Source: a virus. From it: DNA of 29,388 nt. The notes under the pieces were generated by a model that had not been told where the DNA came from, did not search any database, and saw only the letters and a program-made list of their open reading frames with translations. Shown one piece after another: positions 6,976-15,283 of the stretch. The position numbers and the translations under genes were made by a program. The stretch is taken from positions 1 to 29,388 of the IMG/VR virus record IMGVR_UViG_3300022698_000381. One strand, given 5' to 3'. How positions within the stretch are numbered: position 1 is the first letter of the stretch; every line of letters starts with the position of its first letter.

Positions 6976-8135
6976 TTATCCCTCACTTTATCAGTCAATC
7001 CCTTCTGCAGATTATTTTGCTCAATATAAGCAATCAGTTCTTCTCTTGTAAAAGTTTGTCCAAACATTTTATTGTAAGCAGAGGAAGTCTCATCATTTTG
7101 GTCCTGAATAAACCCAATCATCGCTTCTATCTTCTCATGCTTTTTATTAAATTCTCGATCTCTTACAGAATCAGTATACACAGCAAGCAAATCACGCTCA
7201 TTCAAAAAATCTTTCAGCTCACCTATTGTAAACTTCCTTCCCTCAGAATCCCCCCAAGAAATGTTTTTTGTTTTGCTCGGTAATAATTTGTAAGAATCAC
7301 CTCTAAGATCATAAAGAAAATCAATATTTGCTCCAATATTATCAATGCCATAATCAAAATAAATTGGAAAAACACAATCCCTATAAGGCCGGGGGGTTTT
7401 ACTTTTTTCGGCCCTTGCCCGTATAACAACACCCACAGTCCTGCCCTTCTTTTTTTCCTTACTAACATTTGCAAGCCAAATACACGCATAGGCATAAAAA
7501 TCAAGGGCTTTGCCTCCTGATCTCCTTTGCTTTCGAAAAGGGCCTATTGCATTAATATCATCCCTCACCTGAGAAATAATAATAAGAAGACAATTTCTTT
7601 CCTCAGTCATAGAAACAAGCGACCTAAAAAACTGCTGAGAAAGAAATTTAGCAGAACCCATTTGATATGACCCTTTATCAAGACTTTCCCCTTTCTTGAA
7701 CTTTTTATACCTCTCATTCCCTATACCTTCAATCTCATCCGAAGAAAGGCCATCTAGTGAATCTACAACATAAATTCCAAATTGACTTTCCTTTAAGGAT
7801 TCCAGAAATTGTCTGTAATTACAATAAAGCTCCTCTACAGTTCTGCTCTTCACCCTATCTTTTTCCTTTTCAGGCACAACATCAAAACCATAAATGCTTT
7901 TTGTATCATGTGTAAGTCCAGATTCACAATCATCATAAACCCATTTAAACCTGTTTTTTAGGGCATAAAATGCAGCAGCAATGATCTCACATGCAACAGC
8001 TGATTTCCCTGCAGATTTATCCCCCACAATATTTACAATCCGACCTGAGGGCATTCCAAATCCAAGACCACCGCCTGTTACCAAATCTAACAAATCTGAT
8101 CCTGTATGAAACCAAAATACTTCTTCCTTTCTCAT
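6918..8135 (-). CDS. RecA/UvsX-like recombinase
   Basis: 405 aa. Walker A GDKSAGKS (38-45), a conserved YDDCESG region (about 67-73), Walker B IYVVDSLDGL (121-130) and the ISQVRDDI / GGKALDFYAYACIW region (loop L1 and following strand) make this a RecA-fold strand-exchange ATPase, closer to phage UvsX-type proteins than to bacterial RecA. It would coat ssDNA and catalyse homologous pairing for repair and recombination-dependent replication. The C-terminal ~130 residues are charged and diverge from RecA. SD GAGG precedes ATG by 5 nt. The gp32-like SSB, a UvsY-like candidate and a nuclease are all nearby. Confidence 0.85.
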   Translation of the reverse strand: MRKEEVFWFHTGSDLLDLVTGGGLGFGMPSGRIVNIVGDKSAGKSAVACEIIAAAFYALKNRFKWVYDDCESGLTHDTKSIYGFDVVPEKEKDRVKSRTVEELYCNYRQFLESLKESQFGIYVVDSLDGLSSDEIEGIGNERYKKFKKGESLDKGSYQMGSAKFLSQQFFRSLVSMTEERNCLLIIISQVRDDINAIGPFRKQRRSGGKALDFYAYACIWLANVSKEKKKGRTVGVVIRARAEKSKTPRPYRDCVFPIYFDYGIDNIGANIDFLYDLRGDSYKLLPSKTKNISWGDSEGRKFTIGELKDFLNERDLLAVYTDSVRDREFNKKHEKIEAMIGFIQDQNDETSSAYNKMFGQTFTREELIAYIEQNNLQKGLTDKVRDKWEAIEDEIKVKRTPKYRG

Positions 8136-8142
8136 ATATACC

Positions 8143-8643
8143 TCACTTAAAAATACAAATCAAAGCCAAAACAACGATCACAATGGACTCACCTATTGCT
8201 ATCCATTTGTACAGATTCAACTGCCTGCTTAATTCTTTCAGCTTCTGCTTCAATTCCTTCGATGCCTCTTGTAAATTCTCCCGTTCGTTCACCAACTGAT
8301 CGTAATCCATCTTCAACTCTTCGGATCCATTCTGTAAGTTCTTGATTGCCTGTAATAAGCTCTCTATTTGTTTCTGTGCTTCTTTCAATTGCAGTTCTTG
8401 TTTGTTCAGTCGATTGGATTGCTCGGCCAATTTCTCCCTGGATACTTTCAATTCCTTCTCTGACTGATTGATCATATCCAGCAATAACCTGCTCGATTCC
8501 CTCAAACTTTGACAGTAATTCAGTATATTCTCTGTTGCTTTCTTGATCTCTACCGCCGAAGAGGATGATTGTAACTGAGATGATAACATAAAGAAAAGCA
8601 AGAATAATAATGACAGCTTGTATAATCTTCCATGCCTTTTCAT
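8143..8643 (-). CDS. Coiled-coil membrane protein, +1 frame overlapping partner
   Basis: 166 aa. An N-terminal signal-like segment (basic KRHGRLYK, then LSLLFLLFFMLSSQ), a long coiled coil (about residues 33-140, with heptads such as LAEQSNRLNKQELQLKEAQ) and a C-terminal transmembrane helix (WIAIGESIVIVVLALICIF). It starts 4 nt after the ATG of the 8189-8647 gene, in the +1 frame, and overlaps that gene over its whole length. The topology recalls a one-piece spanin, but there is no lipobox cysteine. The overlap with a second plausible membrane/coiled-coil gene makes an Rz/Rz1-like pair worth testing. Which frame is dominant cannot be told from the sequence. Confidence 0.65.
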   Translation of the reverse strand: MKRHGRLYKLSLLFLLFFMLSSQLQSSSSAVEIKKATENILNYCQSLRESSRLLLDMINQSEKELKVSREKLAEQSNRLNKQELQLKEAQKQIESLLQAIKNLQNGSEELKMDYDQLVNERENLQEASKELKQKLKELSRQLNLYKWIAIGESIVIVVLALICIFK

Positions 8644-8647
8644 TCAT
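8189..8647 (-). CDS. N-terminally anchored helical protein, i-spanin-like
   Basis: 152 aa from ATG 8647, which has GAGGG 5 nt upstream. Residues about 8-31 (IIQAVIIILAFLYVIISVTIIL) form one N-terminal transmembrane helix. The remainder is a soluble, amphipathic helical rod (REYTELLSKFEGIEQV, then repeated EGIESIQGEIGRAIQ). An inner-membrane anchor plus a periplasmic rod is the lambda Rz (i-spanin) plan. Its start codon overlaps the stop of the preceding gene (8640) and lies 4 nt from the start of the +1 frame gene. A location among recombination genes is unusual for lysis proteins, so a membrane tether for replication remains possible. Confidence 0.65.
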   Translation of the reverse strand: MNEKAWKIIQAVIIILAFLYVIISVTIILFGGRDQESNREYTELLSKFEGIEQVIAGYDQSVREGIESIQGEIGRAIQSTEQTRTAIERSTETNRELITGNQELTEWIRRVEDGLRSVGERTGEFTRGIEGIEAEAERIKQAVESVQMDSNR

Positions 8648-8906
8648 TTTTTCCCTCAACAGGTGTTTTCGAAAGATCATACTTATCCAAATCCTGAAAA
8701 GAAATTTCATCAGGATTTTTTTCTCCTTTTCCTAAATAGGAAATATCTGGAACTGAAATCACCCCATAAATCCCACCAACACACTGAAACCCTTTTCTAC
8801 AAATATGAGAAAAAACATCAAGCTTCCACAAACCTCTATTTGTATAATCTCTGACAATAACGTTTTTTCCAGGATAAATCAAAAACCTTTTTTTATCCTT
8901 TTCCAT
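8640..8906 (-). CDS. Hypothetical protein (88 aa)
   Basis: ATG 8906 (MEKDKKRFLIYPG) is chosen, with AAAGGAG 8 nt upstream; a longer frame would start at a TTG lying on that SD. It looks like a small soluble beta-rich protein with two Cys (HICRKGFQC) and an acidic tail. Its stop overlaps the start of the membrane pair (ATGAATGA). No family recognised. Confidence 0.6.
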   Translation of the reverse strand: MEKDKKRFLIYPGKNVIVRDYTNRGLWKLDVFSHICRKGFQCVGGIYGVISVPDISYLGKGEKNPDEISFQDLDKYDLSKTPVEGKNE

Positions 8907-9249
8907 TCTGTTTTCTCCTTTCAACAAATTGTTTCATGTCAAAATACGATTTTCTACGACGACCGGACTTAATATAATCGACTTTATATTCTGATAAAAG
9001 CACTCTAGCCCAATCAACACCAATTCCTGTTTTTTCCGCTATCTGTTCTGCACTATAAAACCCTTCAGGAATCTTCATTGTAATCGTATTAATATATTCA
9101 AGAAGCTTTTCTTTATCAAAATAAACAGCAGATCCTCTTTTTACACTAAACCCTTCCTGGTTTCCAATAAAGTAAAGACCAGCACGTGTTATGCGCTGGC
9201 CTGTCTTCTCCTTAAATAAAGCTTGTACATCTTTAAGCTGAATATACAT
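8893..9249 (-). CDS. Helix-turn-helix (excisionase/MerR-like) DNA-binding protein
   Basis: 118 aa. Two related halves are visible. Residues about 3-48 (QLKDVQALFKEKTGQRITRA ... YFDKEKLLEYI) and 62-110 (GFYSAEQIAEKTGIGVDWAR, then YIKSGRRRKSYFDMKQFVER) each look like a winged HTH of the excisionase/MerR type, with a basic wing. It would bind DNA directly, possibly as a phage regulator or a recombination accessory factor. SD AAGGAGG overlaps the end of the SSB gene, whose stop (9250) abuts this start, so translation is coupled. The DNA target is unknown. Confidence 0.6.
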   Translation of the reverse strand: MYIQLKDVQALFKEKTGQRITRAGLYFIGNQEGFSVKRGSAVYFDKEKLLEYINTITMKIPEGFYSAEQIAEKTGIGVDWARVLLSEYKVDYIKSGRRRKSYFDMKQFVERRKQNGKG

Positions 9250-10191
9250 CTACACCTCCTTACTCGCTTTATTGCACCTTCCCCAAATATCGCAATCATC
9301 ACAATCATCTTCATAAAAATCACAATCAGATCCAAAATTATGGCCACATGGGCATTCTTTTTCTTCTGAATTTTTTTCTTCTTTTTCTTGAGTAGAATCC
9401 TCTTTTGAAAGTTCTTCTTCCTCTTCAATATCATTTCCATACAAAAGTGCTTTGACTTCTTCTTCAGAAGGGATTACAAGACATTCATCCAAACTAAAAA
9501 TATCTTTAAAAATATCTTTTGACAATTCTTCTTTAATCTCTTTAAATTGTATACCCCCTGGTTCCAGGAAAGAAAAACCACCCCCAGACTTCTCAAACAT
9601 TTCAAACCTCACCATATTTCCAGAACCATCTTCTGGATCAATTGGAAATTCAATAATCTCCCCAGGCGTGTCTGATGATCCCCTTGCAGAAGTAATCAAA
9701 GGCTTTTCAAATGTATAATGACTTTGCTCGATGACTTGGAGACCCTTTTCCAAATTCTTAAAATCAATCACAAGATAAAAAACTCTTCTTGTTGTTTTTA
9801 AACTCTCTGCTCCTTCGACATTGCCCTCATTTTTCATAGTGTTCATTTCTTCACAAACAGGGCACTTCTTATTAAACATTTCCTTTAAACAAATAATCCT
9901 TTTACCAGAGACACCAACGTTTCTATGGACAATAACCTCCAAATTATAAACATATTCCCCAACTTCAAAACCAGAAAAACGCACCAACGGATGCTTTTTA
10001 GATCCAATCGGGTAGCAAACAAATCCAAGCCTGTACTTTGTATCTGTTTTCAATTTTGGGAAAAAAGAAATGCCTTTTGGAATTTTAATAATTGAACTCC
10101 CCGAACCATCGTCTTTGTGTTTGTAAGAATGATTCAGACTTTTCTGTAAACTTTTCCTCGTATTTCTTCCTTTTCTTCCTTTAACTGCCAT
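9250..10191 (-). CDS. Single-stranded DNA-binding protein, T4 gp32-like
   Basis: 313 aa. A basic N-terminus (GRKGRNTRKSLQKS) is followed by an OB-fold-type region with a zinc knuckle (Cys101, KKCPVCEEM with Cys110 and Cys113), typical of phage gp32-like SSBs, and then an acidic C-terminal segment (YGNDIEEEEELSKEDS). Such tails recruit replication and recombination partners. Oddly, a second Cys-rich cluster (ECPCGHNFGSDCDFYEDDC, then CDDCDIWGRC) is appended at the very end, which could bind another metal. It sits between the UvsY-like candidate and the HTH gene, in the recombination block. The family call rests on pattern, not alignment. Confidence 0.75.
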   Translation of the reverse strand: MAVKGRKGRNTRKSLQKSLNHSYKHKDDGSGSSIIKIPKGISFFPKLKTDTKYRLGFVCYPIGSKKHPLVRFSGFEVGEYVYNLEVIVHRNVGVSGKRIICLKEMFNKKCPVCEEMNTMKNEGNVEGAESLKTTRRVFYLVIDFKNLEKGLQVIEQSHYTFEKPLITSARGSSDTPGEIIEFPIDPEDGSGNMVRFEMFEKSGGGFSFLEPGGIQFKEIKEELSKDIFKDIFSLDECLVIPSEEEVKALLYGNDIEEEEELSKEDSTQEKEEKNSEEKECPCGHNFGSDCDFYEDDCDDCDIWGRCNKASKEV

Positions 10192-10693
10192 GATTTTTCC
10201 TCCTTTGGCGGTCTCGTAATTCTTTTACGAACTCATCGTTTGCCGTTCTCTTGCCTTCAGGTTTAACAAAATATCCACACTGATATAATGTAACCAAATT
10301 GTCTAAAAGCCCTTTTCGCTGTAAAAGAACTTTCACAACAGCTTCAAGTTTATTAACAGCTTCATCGCACTCAAAATAGACTCTGCGAGCCTCCTTCACT
10401 TCCTGATCAATATCTACAAGAGCTGAAACTGATTTGTCTGTAATTTTAATATCTTCATAATTTTCAGGCAGATCCCCATTTCGATATCTTAAAGAAGCCG
10501 CAGCTTCAACTTCTTTGATATGGGCTTTAAGGATTTCTCGCTGTTTTTTAACTCCTGCCAGGATATCAGACCAATAGCAAAATGAAGCCCCATTACGCAC
10601 ACACTCTTCATCCAAATTAAATTTATCAATTGATATTTCTGCTTTTGCCTGTTCAAGGTCATAATCCCTCAAAAAATCATTTTCTGTTTTCAT
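10181..10693 (-). CDS. Possible UvsY-like recombination mediator
   Basis: 170 aa from MKTENDFLRD; this start has TAGGAGG 4 nt upstream, and upstream codons overlap a repeated promoter-like motif. It is mostly helical, with YWSDILAGVKKQREILKAHI, then YRNGDLPENYEDIKITDKSV, then VNKLEAVVKVLLQRKGLLDN. T4 UvsY has a similar order (Y-x-K helix, a basic arginine/tyrosine turn, then helices). It lies directly upstream of the gp32-like SSB and near the UvsX-like recombinase, the partners UvsY bridges. No sequence signature proves it, so I treat it as a context-supported guess. Confidence 0.4.
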   Translation of the reverse strand: MKTENDFLRDYDLEQAKAEISIDKFNLDEECVRNGASFCYWSDILAGVKKQREILKAHIKEVEAAASLRYRNGDLPENYEDIKITDKSVSALVDIDQEVKEARRVYFECDEAVNKLEAVVKVLLQRKGLLDNLVTLYQCGYFVKPEGKRTANDEFVKELRDRQRRKNHGS

Positions 10694-10702
10694 AATACCT
10701 CC

Positions 10703-10719
10703 TATAGTAATATACACAT
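10703..10719 (-). promoter_or_regulatory. 17-bp repeated motif (copy 1), possible phage promoter
   Basis: The minus strand reads ATGTGTATATTACTATA, an exact match to 24613-24629. Both copies sit a few bases upstream of an SD in a real intergenic gap. There is no -35 box. A T4-late-like -10-only promoter for the split phage sigma is a reasonable hypothesis. Confidence 0.45.
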
Positions 10720-10740
10720 GAGAACCTGTTTTCTATAGAA

Positions 10741-11643
10741 TTATTCTGGAAAAAGTGACATGAAACAAGCCAGCGTAAGTCCAGCCCTCCCATTGTTATA
10801 AAAAGGCTTCCTGAATTCGTAAATAACTTGTGCTGCAGAATCATCCTTTTTCCCAGACAACAAAACAGAGTTCATATATCCTAAAACCGCATAACGAACA
10901 CTTTCAACATCTTTATCTTTGATTTGTTTCAGAATCTTAGCACAATCAGACCAACTAAACCCTTTTAATAACCCCCTACACAAATCAATTATTTCTTTGT
11001 CCTCTTCATCTCCTACTTCAATTATTTTAAGTGCTTTTTTTGTTTCAACCCCCAGAACCTTTTCAAGCAAAACTATTGCCTTTCTAGCCGATCCCATACA
11101 ATTTTCTGATATTTTTTCTAATACAATTTCATCAATATCAGCTTTCTCACTCTGAATAATTTTTGAAATTATTTTATAAATTTGTGCATTTGAAAGAAAA
11201 TCAAACTTATACTTTTTACTTCTTGTCTGTATAGCAGAAGGAATTTTCTTTTCTTCTGTAGTGCAAATAAAATAATAAACAAAATCAGGGACATCTTCAA
11301 AAGGCTTTAGCATGGCATTCCAAAAATCTGACGTGCATTTATGTGCCTCATCAATAATATAAACAACTTTATCTTTTAATAACGGTTTATATTTTGTTGA
11401 TTCAATTATTTCTCTTGCTGTATCAATACCCCTATTATTTGCTGAATTATATTCTTCGACAACCGCGCCAATCATTGACGCACAAATTCTTGCCGCAGTA
11501 GTTTTTCCACAACCACTAGGGCCTGTAAAAAGAAAAACATGTGAACGATTTTCTACAAACTGCGTTTCTAAGCTTTTTATTTGATCTCTATTTCCTACCA
11601 TATCCTTAAAAGTCTTTGGCCTGTACTTAATATATAAACTCAA
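10741..11643 (-). CDS. Clamp loader ATPase (DnaX/gp44-like)
   Basis: 300 aa, read from a TTG at 11643 with AGGAGG 6 nt upstream; it overlaps the polymerase stop as TTGA. The start LSLYIKYRPKTFKDMVG is the classic clamp-loader beginning. Walker A is GPSGCGKT (41-48), Walker B VVYIIDEAHK (93-102), and sensor 1 FICTTEEKKIP leads into a TRSKKYKF element close to the SRC motif. This AAA+ subunit would load the sliding clamp encoded at 14186-15283 onto primed DNA. No separate delta-type subunit was seen in the window. Confidence 0.9.
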   Translation of the reverse strand: MSLYIKYRPKTFKDMVGNRDQIKSLETQFVENRSHVFLFTGPSGCGKTTAARICASMIGAVVEEYNSANNRGIDTAREIIESTKYKPLLKDKVVYIIDEAHKCTSDFWNAMLKPFEDVPDFVYYFICTTEEKKIPSAIQTRSKKYKFDFLSNAQIYKIISKIIQSEKADIDEIVLEKISENCMGSARKAIVLLEKVLGVETKKALKIIEVGDEEDKEIIDLCRGLLKGFSWSDCAKILKQIKDKDVESVRYAVLGYMNSVLLSGKKDDSAAQVIYEFRKPFYNNGRAGLTLACFMSLFPE

Positions 11644-14192
11644 AATTTTCCTCCTTTCAAAATTCCACAATCAGTCATCTCCGACCAATTACCATTCACT
11701 TCTGATCTTTCCTTTTCAATTTTCAAAGGTACCATTATCCAATCCCAATATTCCCTAATTTTCTTTGTACCATATTCAAAAACAATGCTGTCTATCTCAT
11801 CTTCTTCTTCTGGATGCACGTCCATTACAAGAGCATCGTGTATTTGCCCAATTATTTTACTTCTTTTAATTTTTCTCTTTTTGAGCTCCTTCGAAACTCG
11901 AATTAAAGTCCATAAAAGACAATGAAAAGCAGAACCCTGTATAGGATAATTACAAAGTTCATTCTTAGTCATATATCCTTGATATTTAAAGCCCGTGTAA
12001 GAATTTACAAATCCTCTTTTCAAATATTTATTATAAAAATCCTTTTTCCAATTAGCATACACAGAAAATTTTTCCCATAAAGAATATTCCACCTGACGCA
12101 CATGTTCAATAAAATCAAAAAAATCACAAATGCCTTTTTCTTTTAAGGATGCTTTTGTATAATCAGGCATGTCTTCCCAGAGACTTGGAGCAATTTTTAC
12201 ATAGTAATCTCCATAAAACTCTGCAAAAACAAAATCATTTTTAGCCACAAACCTTTCTACAGAATCAATATCCTCTTTAAGAAATAAAAGTTCTGCCTGG
12301 TCCCTGTGCATATCAGCACCTTCACTAATAATATAATCAATCAATACAGGGTCTTTATTATAACAGGCTGATATACAAACTTCCAATTGCTTATAATCAT
12401 ATTCAATCAACCGATTACTTTCTCTTGGCACAATAACTTTTCTTATGATTTTTTTTACTTCCTTATCCCTCTTAGGGATGTTTTGGAAGTTAGGAGAAGA
12501 CGAAGAAGATCTAAAAGTATCTGTAGTATATAACTGATAAAAAGGATGTATAAAACCATCCACAACTTCCCTTCTAAATTGATCTATATAATCAGCAGCT
12601 TTATCCCATCTTTTCCACTCCAAAATATCTTTTACAAAAGGAAAATCAATTTTTGACAAAGCTTCTTTATCTAGCTTGGGCGCTCCTGTAGGTGTAAGAT
12701 TGTTTTTATCCTTTTTAACTTTAAGTATATCAAAAAGAAGATGCTGCAAATCAGCAGGACTTGTATACTTAAACCTTTTCTTTCTATCCCATTTCTTAAC
12801 TTGATCAGACATTCTTATCTTTTCATCTAATCCAACAAGCTTTTCTTCTATCTTTATCTTTGTCTTATTAATAAGATCAACATCAACTCTAATTCCATCC
12901 AATTGCGCCTTTGCCAAATACTTGCTTCCTTCAATAAGCAACCCCAGGCCCTTTTTCTGCCTTTCACTCAATGCACCACAAAAAAACTCATACAATTTAT
13001 AGCACAAAAGGGAATCCAAACCATTATAAAGCAATACATCATTTAAAGGGGCTTCATCAATGCGATTAAAAGAATTATCTGATTTTTTATTTTCTCCTGA
13101 TTTTTTTGATTTTAAATAAACATCAACAGATTCATCGTATCCAAGAATTCCAAAAAGAATATAAGACCAATATTTTAACCCCTTCCTTCTCTTATTATGA
13201 AAACAATGGGCAGCTAACATAGTATCAAAATTATTAACACCCATAGAATATCCAAAACAAACAGTTGTCCACATAGACTCAAAAGGGAAATTATGTGCAA
13301 TTTTCAAAGAATCATTTTTTTGTACTTCCCGCCATTTAGCCCTAAATTCTTCATCTTCAAAATTAGGAAATGCAAAAGAAAATAATCCATTTGAAAAAGA
13401 AATAGTTCTTATCTTATGCCCTTCCCTTTGTGGTTTAATGCCTGTAGTTTCATAATCTTCAGCAATAACAGAATTCTGCAATGCATGTTCTTCTATAACC
13501 TTTACAGCTTTTTCTTTATCTTTGATTACAAAAACATCAGAAATATAATTATGGCCGTAAAAAGAAGTTTGGCATTTTTCTATAATATTCCTTAGCCCTC
13601 TCTTAAATTCATTATGTAAAGACACATTACCTTCATTTCTTACTCCAACATAAGAAGGATGATTCAAAACACCAACCCACATATTTAAATTTTGATCAGG
13701 AATACAACATCCAACAAAATCTTTAAAAGAATGTCCAGATAAATGCCTCCTTATTCTCCATCCTAAAAGACTATTAAATGCAATAGCTCCTAAAAGGATG
13801 ATCCCTTTTGGTTCCAATTCCTTAATTGTTTTTAATAAATTCTGTCTGCAAGCCTCAATTTCATTATTTTTTGGTGTTCTGTTATGTGGTGGTCTGCATA
13901 ACACAGCGTTTGTCTTCCAAAAATCTGCATCTAAATCATATCCCAAACCATCCAACACCCCTCTAAAATAAATTCCAGCATCACCTACTAATGGAATCCC
14001 TTGAGAATCCTCAACCCTACCAGGAGCTTCTGCAACAAACAAAATACCCAAACCCCCTTTTCCATGTCTTTTCATTTTTGGGGTTTTGCAAGAAGAGAAA
14101 AGCCCGCAAGTAGGACACCCAACAGGCTTTATCTTTTTTTCAAGGACTGTGTCTCCCTCTCCTCCCAAAAAAAACGCCTCTTGCTTCAACAT
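11640..14192 (-). CDS. Uracil-DNA glycosylase-DNA polymerase A fusion
   Basis: 850 aa. Residues ~20-205 are a family 4-type uracil-DNA glycosylase: 4Fe-4S ligand pattern Cys26-x2-Cys29 plus Cys99 and Cys115, AEAPGRVED (54-62), PLVGDAG (67-73), CRPPHNRTP and NHPS (177-180). Residues ~220-400 are a 3'-5' exonuclease (DYETTG with Asp246/Glu248; HNFPFE 300-305; Y389...D393). The rest is a family A polymerase: motif A EYDYKQLE (Asp599), motif B R647 to FYG (~661) and motif C IHDALV (Asp786, with Ala where Pol I has Glu883). SPO1-like phages have a similar fused architecture. The start overlaps the clamp stop by 7 nt. It is the replicative polymerase, possibly scanning for uracil. Confidence 0.9.
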   Translation of the reverse strand: MLKQEAFFLGGEGDTVLEKKIKPVGCPTCGLFSSCKTPKMKRHGKGGLGILFVAEAPGRVEDSQGIPLVGDAGIYFRGVLDGLGYDLDADFWKTNAVLCRPPHNRTPKNNEIEACRQNLLKTIKELEPKGIILLGAIAFNSLLGWRIRRHLSGHSFKDFVGCCIPDQNLNMWVGVLNHPSYVGVRNEGNVSLHNEFKRGLRNIIEKCQTSFYGHNYISDVFVIKDKEKAVKVIEEHALQNSVIAEDYETTGIKPQREGHKIRTISFSNGLFSFAFPNFEDEEFRAKWREVQKNDSLKIAHNFPFESMWTTVCFGYSMGVNNFDTMLAAHCFHNKRRKGLKYWSYILFGILGYDESVDVYLKSKKSGENKKSDNSFNRIDEAPLNDVLLYNGLDSLLCYKLYEFFCGALSERQKKGLGLLIEGSKYLAKAQLDGIRVDVDLINKTKIKIEEKLVGLDEKIRMSDQVKKWDRKKRFKYTSPADLQHLLFDILKVKKDKNNLTPTGAPKLDKEALSKIDFPFVKDILEWKRWDKAADYIDQFRREVVDGFIHPFYQLYTTDTFRSSSSSPNFQNIPKRDKEVKKIIRKVIVPRESNRLIEYDYKQLEVCISACYNKDPVLIDYIISEGADMHRDQAELLFLKEDIDSVERFVAKNDFVFAEFYGDYYVKIAPSLWEDMPDYTKASLKEKGICDFFDFIEHVRQVEYSLWEKFSVYANWKKDFYNKYLKRGFVNSYTGFKYQGYMTKNELCNYPIQGSAFHCLLWTLIRVSKELKKRKIKRSKIIGQIHDALVMDVHPEEEDEIDSIVFEYGTKKIREYWDWIMVPLKIEKERSEVNGNWSEMTDCGILKGGKF

Positions 14193-15283
14193 GTCTCTTC
14201 CTCATTAACAAATACCAAAGACATAAAAATATGTAATCGATTCGATAAATCAGTAAAACATACAAGATGCTTATCATTTTCTTTTTTTACTATAAAAAAC
14301 AAAGGCAAAGACAAATCAACATTTTGAAAATAATCAGGATTCACCATAATATCAAAAGGCTCAAAATCTTCAGGCACATCAGCTTCCTCCTCAAATATAA
14401 GAGACTTATCAAAAGTACCATAATTCCCATTAACAAAAAATCTAATCTCGTCTTTCTTAAGCCCAATCAATATTTTCTTAGCATTTTTACTACAAAAAAT
14501 GGATGCCTGGTTTAAAACATCCCCCGTTTCCTTTGGCAAAACACAACAAAACCCGTCTTTTTCTATATTATTCTCAACATACTTTTTAATCGAAACCAAC
14601 GGGAAATTAACCTCTAAAATTCTTCTAAAACTATACGACGCATCTTCATTCAATAAATGAAGCCATTCTTCTGACAAAGAATAATGTGTAAATTCAGGCC
14701 CTCCTTTAATGGATTTGAAAATCCTCTCATCAATAAAAAAAGAGTCCATAGGCTGCAGTAATTTTGAAAAAGAAATTTGTGTCCTACTGCAAGAATAAAC
14801 ACCACAACCATCAACATACAATCCGGCGTGGGGCGTTAGATTATTTCTTATTTCACAAAAACCAACACAATCTAAAAAGTTTGCAGGAAGCTCCTTTTTA
14901 TCCGAAGAAAGAATATTTTGCAGCACATTCTTAATCAATCCACAAATAAAATAATCCTTATCCTCTGGAATCTCCAAACATTTAATCTTACTCTTCATGC
15001 CAGAAGAAGAAACAATCAAAACATTTTTTTCAGAATCAAAATCAAATCCTATATCAGTTCCTTTAAGCTTTGAAATGAATTTCAAAAGAATGTCGGCATC
15101 AATAACAAAAACTCCCGCATCAAAAGGCAATTTACGACTAATGCTTAAATCCATTCCATAAGAATGGACAGAGCCCCCATCAAAGAAAAAACAGTCTATA
15201 CCGCTCTGTAGACTTCCTCCTCTGTGCACAGCTGCAGAACATTCCTTCAAAATTTTCAAAAGTTCTTCTCTATTTATTTCCAT
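14186..15283 (-). CDS. Sliding clamp-like protein (DnaN-type)
   Basis: 365 aa from MEINREELLK, with AAGGAGG upstream at good spacing. The length equals a bacterial beta clamp (~366), and the repeated beta/alpha pattern fits: N-terminal NREELLKILKECSAA, then two more domains. C-terminal FFIVKKENDKHLVCFTD and a final strand pair end near LHIFMSL. Clamp sequence motifs are weak, so identification leans on length, fold rhythm and context: it lies next to the polymerase, with the clamp loader one gene downstream. It would ring the DNA and tether the polymerase. Confidence 0.65.
   Translation of the reverse strand: MEINREELLKILKECSAAVHRGGSLQSGIDCFFFDGGSVHSYGMDLSISRKLPFDAGVFVIDADILLKFISKLKGTDIGFDFDSEKNVLIVSSSGMKSKIKCLEIPEDKDYFICGLIKNVLQNILSSDKKELPANFLDCVGFCEIRNNLTPHAGLYVDGCGVYSCSRTQISFSKLLQPMDSFFIDERIFKSIKGGPEFTHYSLSEEWLHLLNEDASYSFRRILEVNFPLVSIKKYVENNIEKDGFCCVLPKETGDVLNQASIFCSKNAKKILIGLKKDEIRFFVNGNYGTFDKSLIFEEEADVPEDFEPFDIMVNPDYFQNVDLSLPLFFIVKKENDKHLVCFTDLSNRLHIFMSLVFVNEEETC

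Noticed and set aside
7223-7504. 93-aa frame inside the recombinase gene
   Set aside because: It is an alternative frame in a well-supported gene, with no SD; composition looks like an overlap artefact.
9189-9440. Lys-rich frame overlapping the SSB acidic tail
   Set aside because: Out-of-frame reading of a Glu/Asp-rich stretch gives lysine runs; there is no SD.
11640-14192. Loss of polymerase activity because motif C is HDALV
   Set aside because: The essential Asp is kept; the replaced Glu is less critical, and many phage polymerases vary here.
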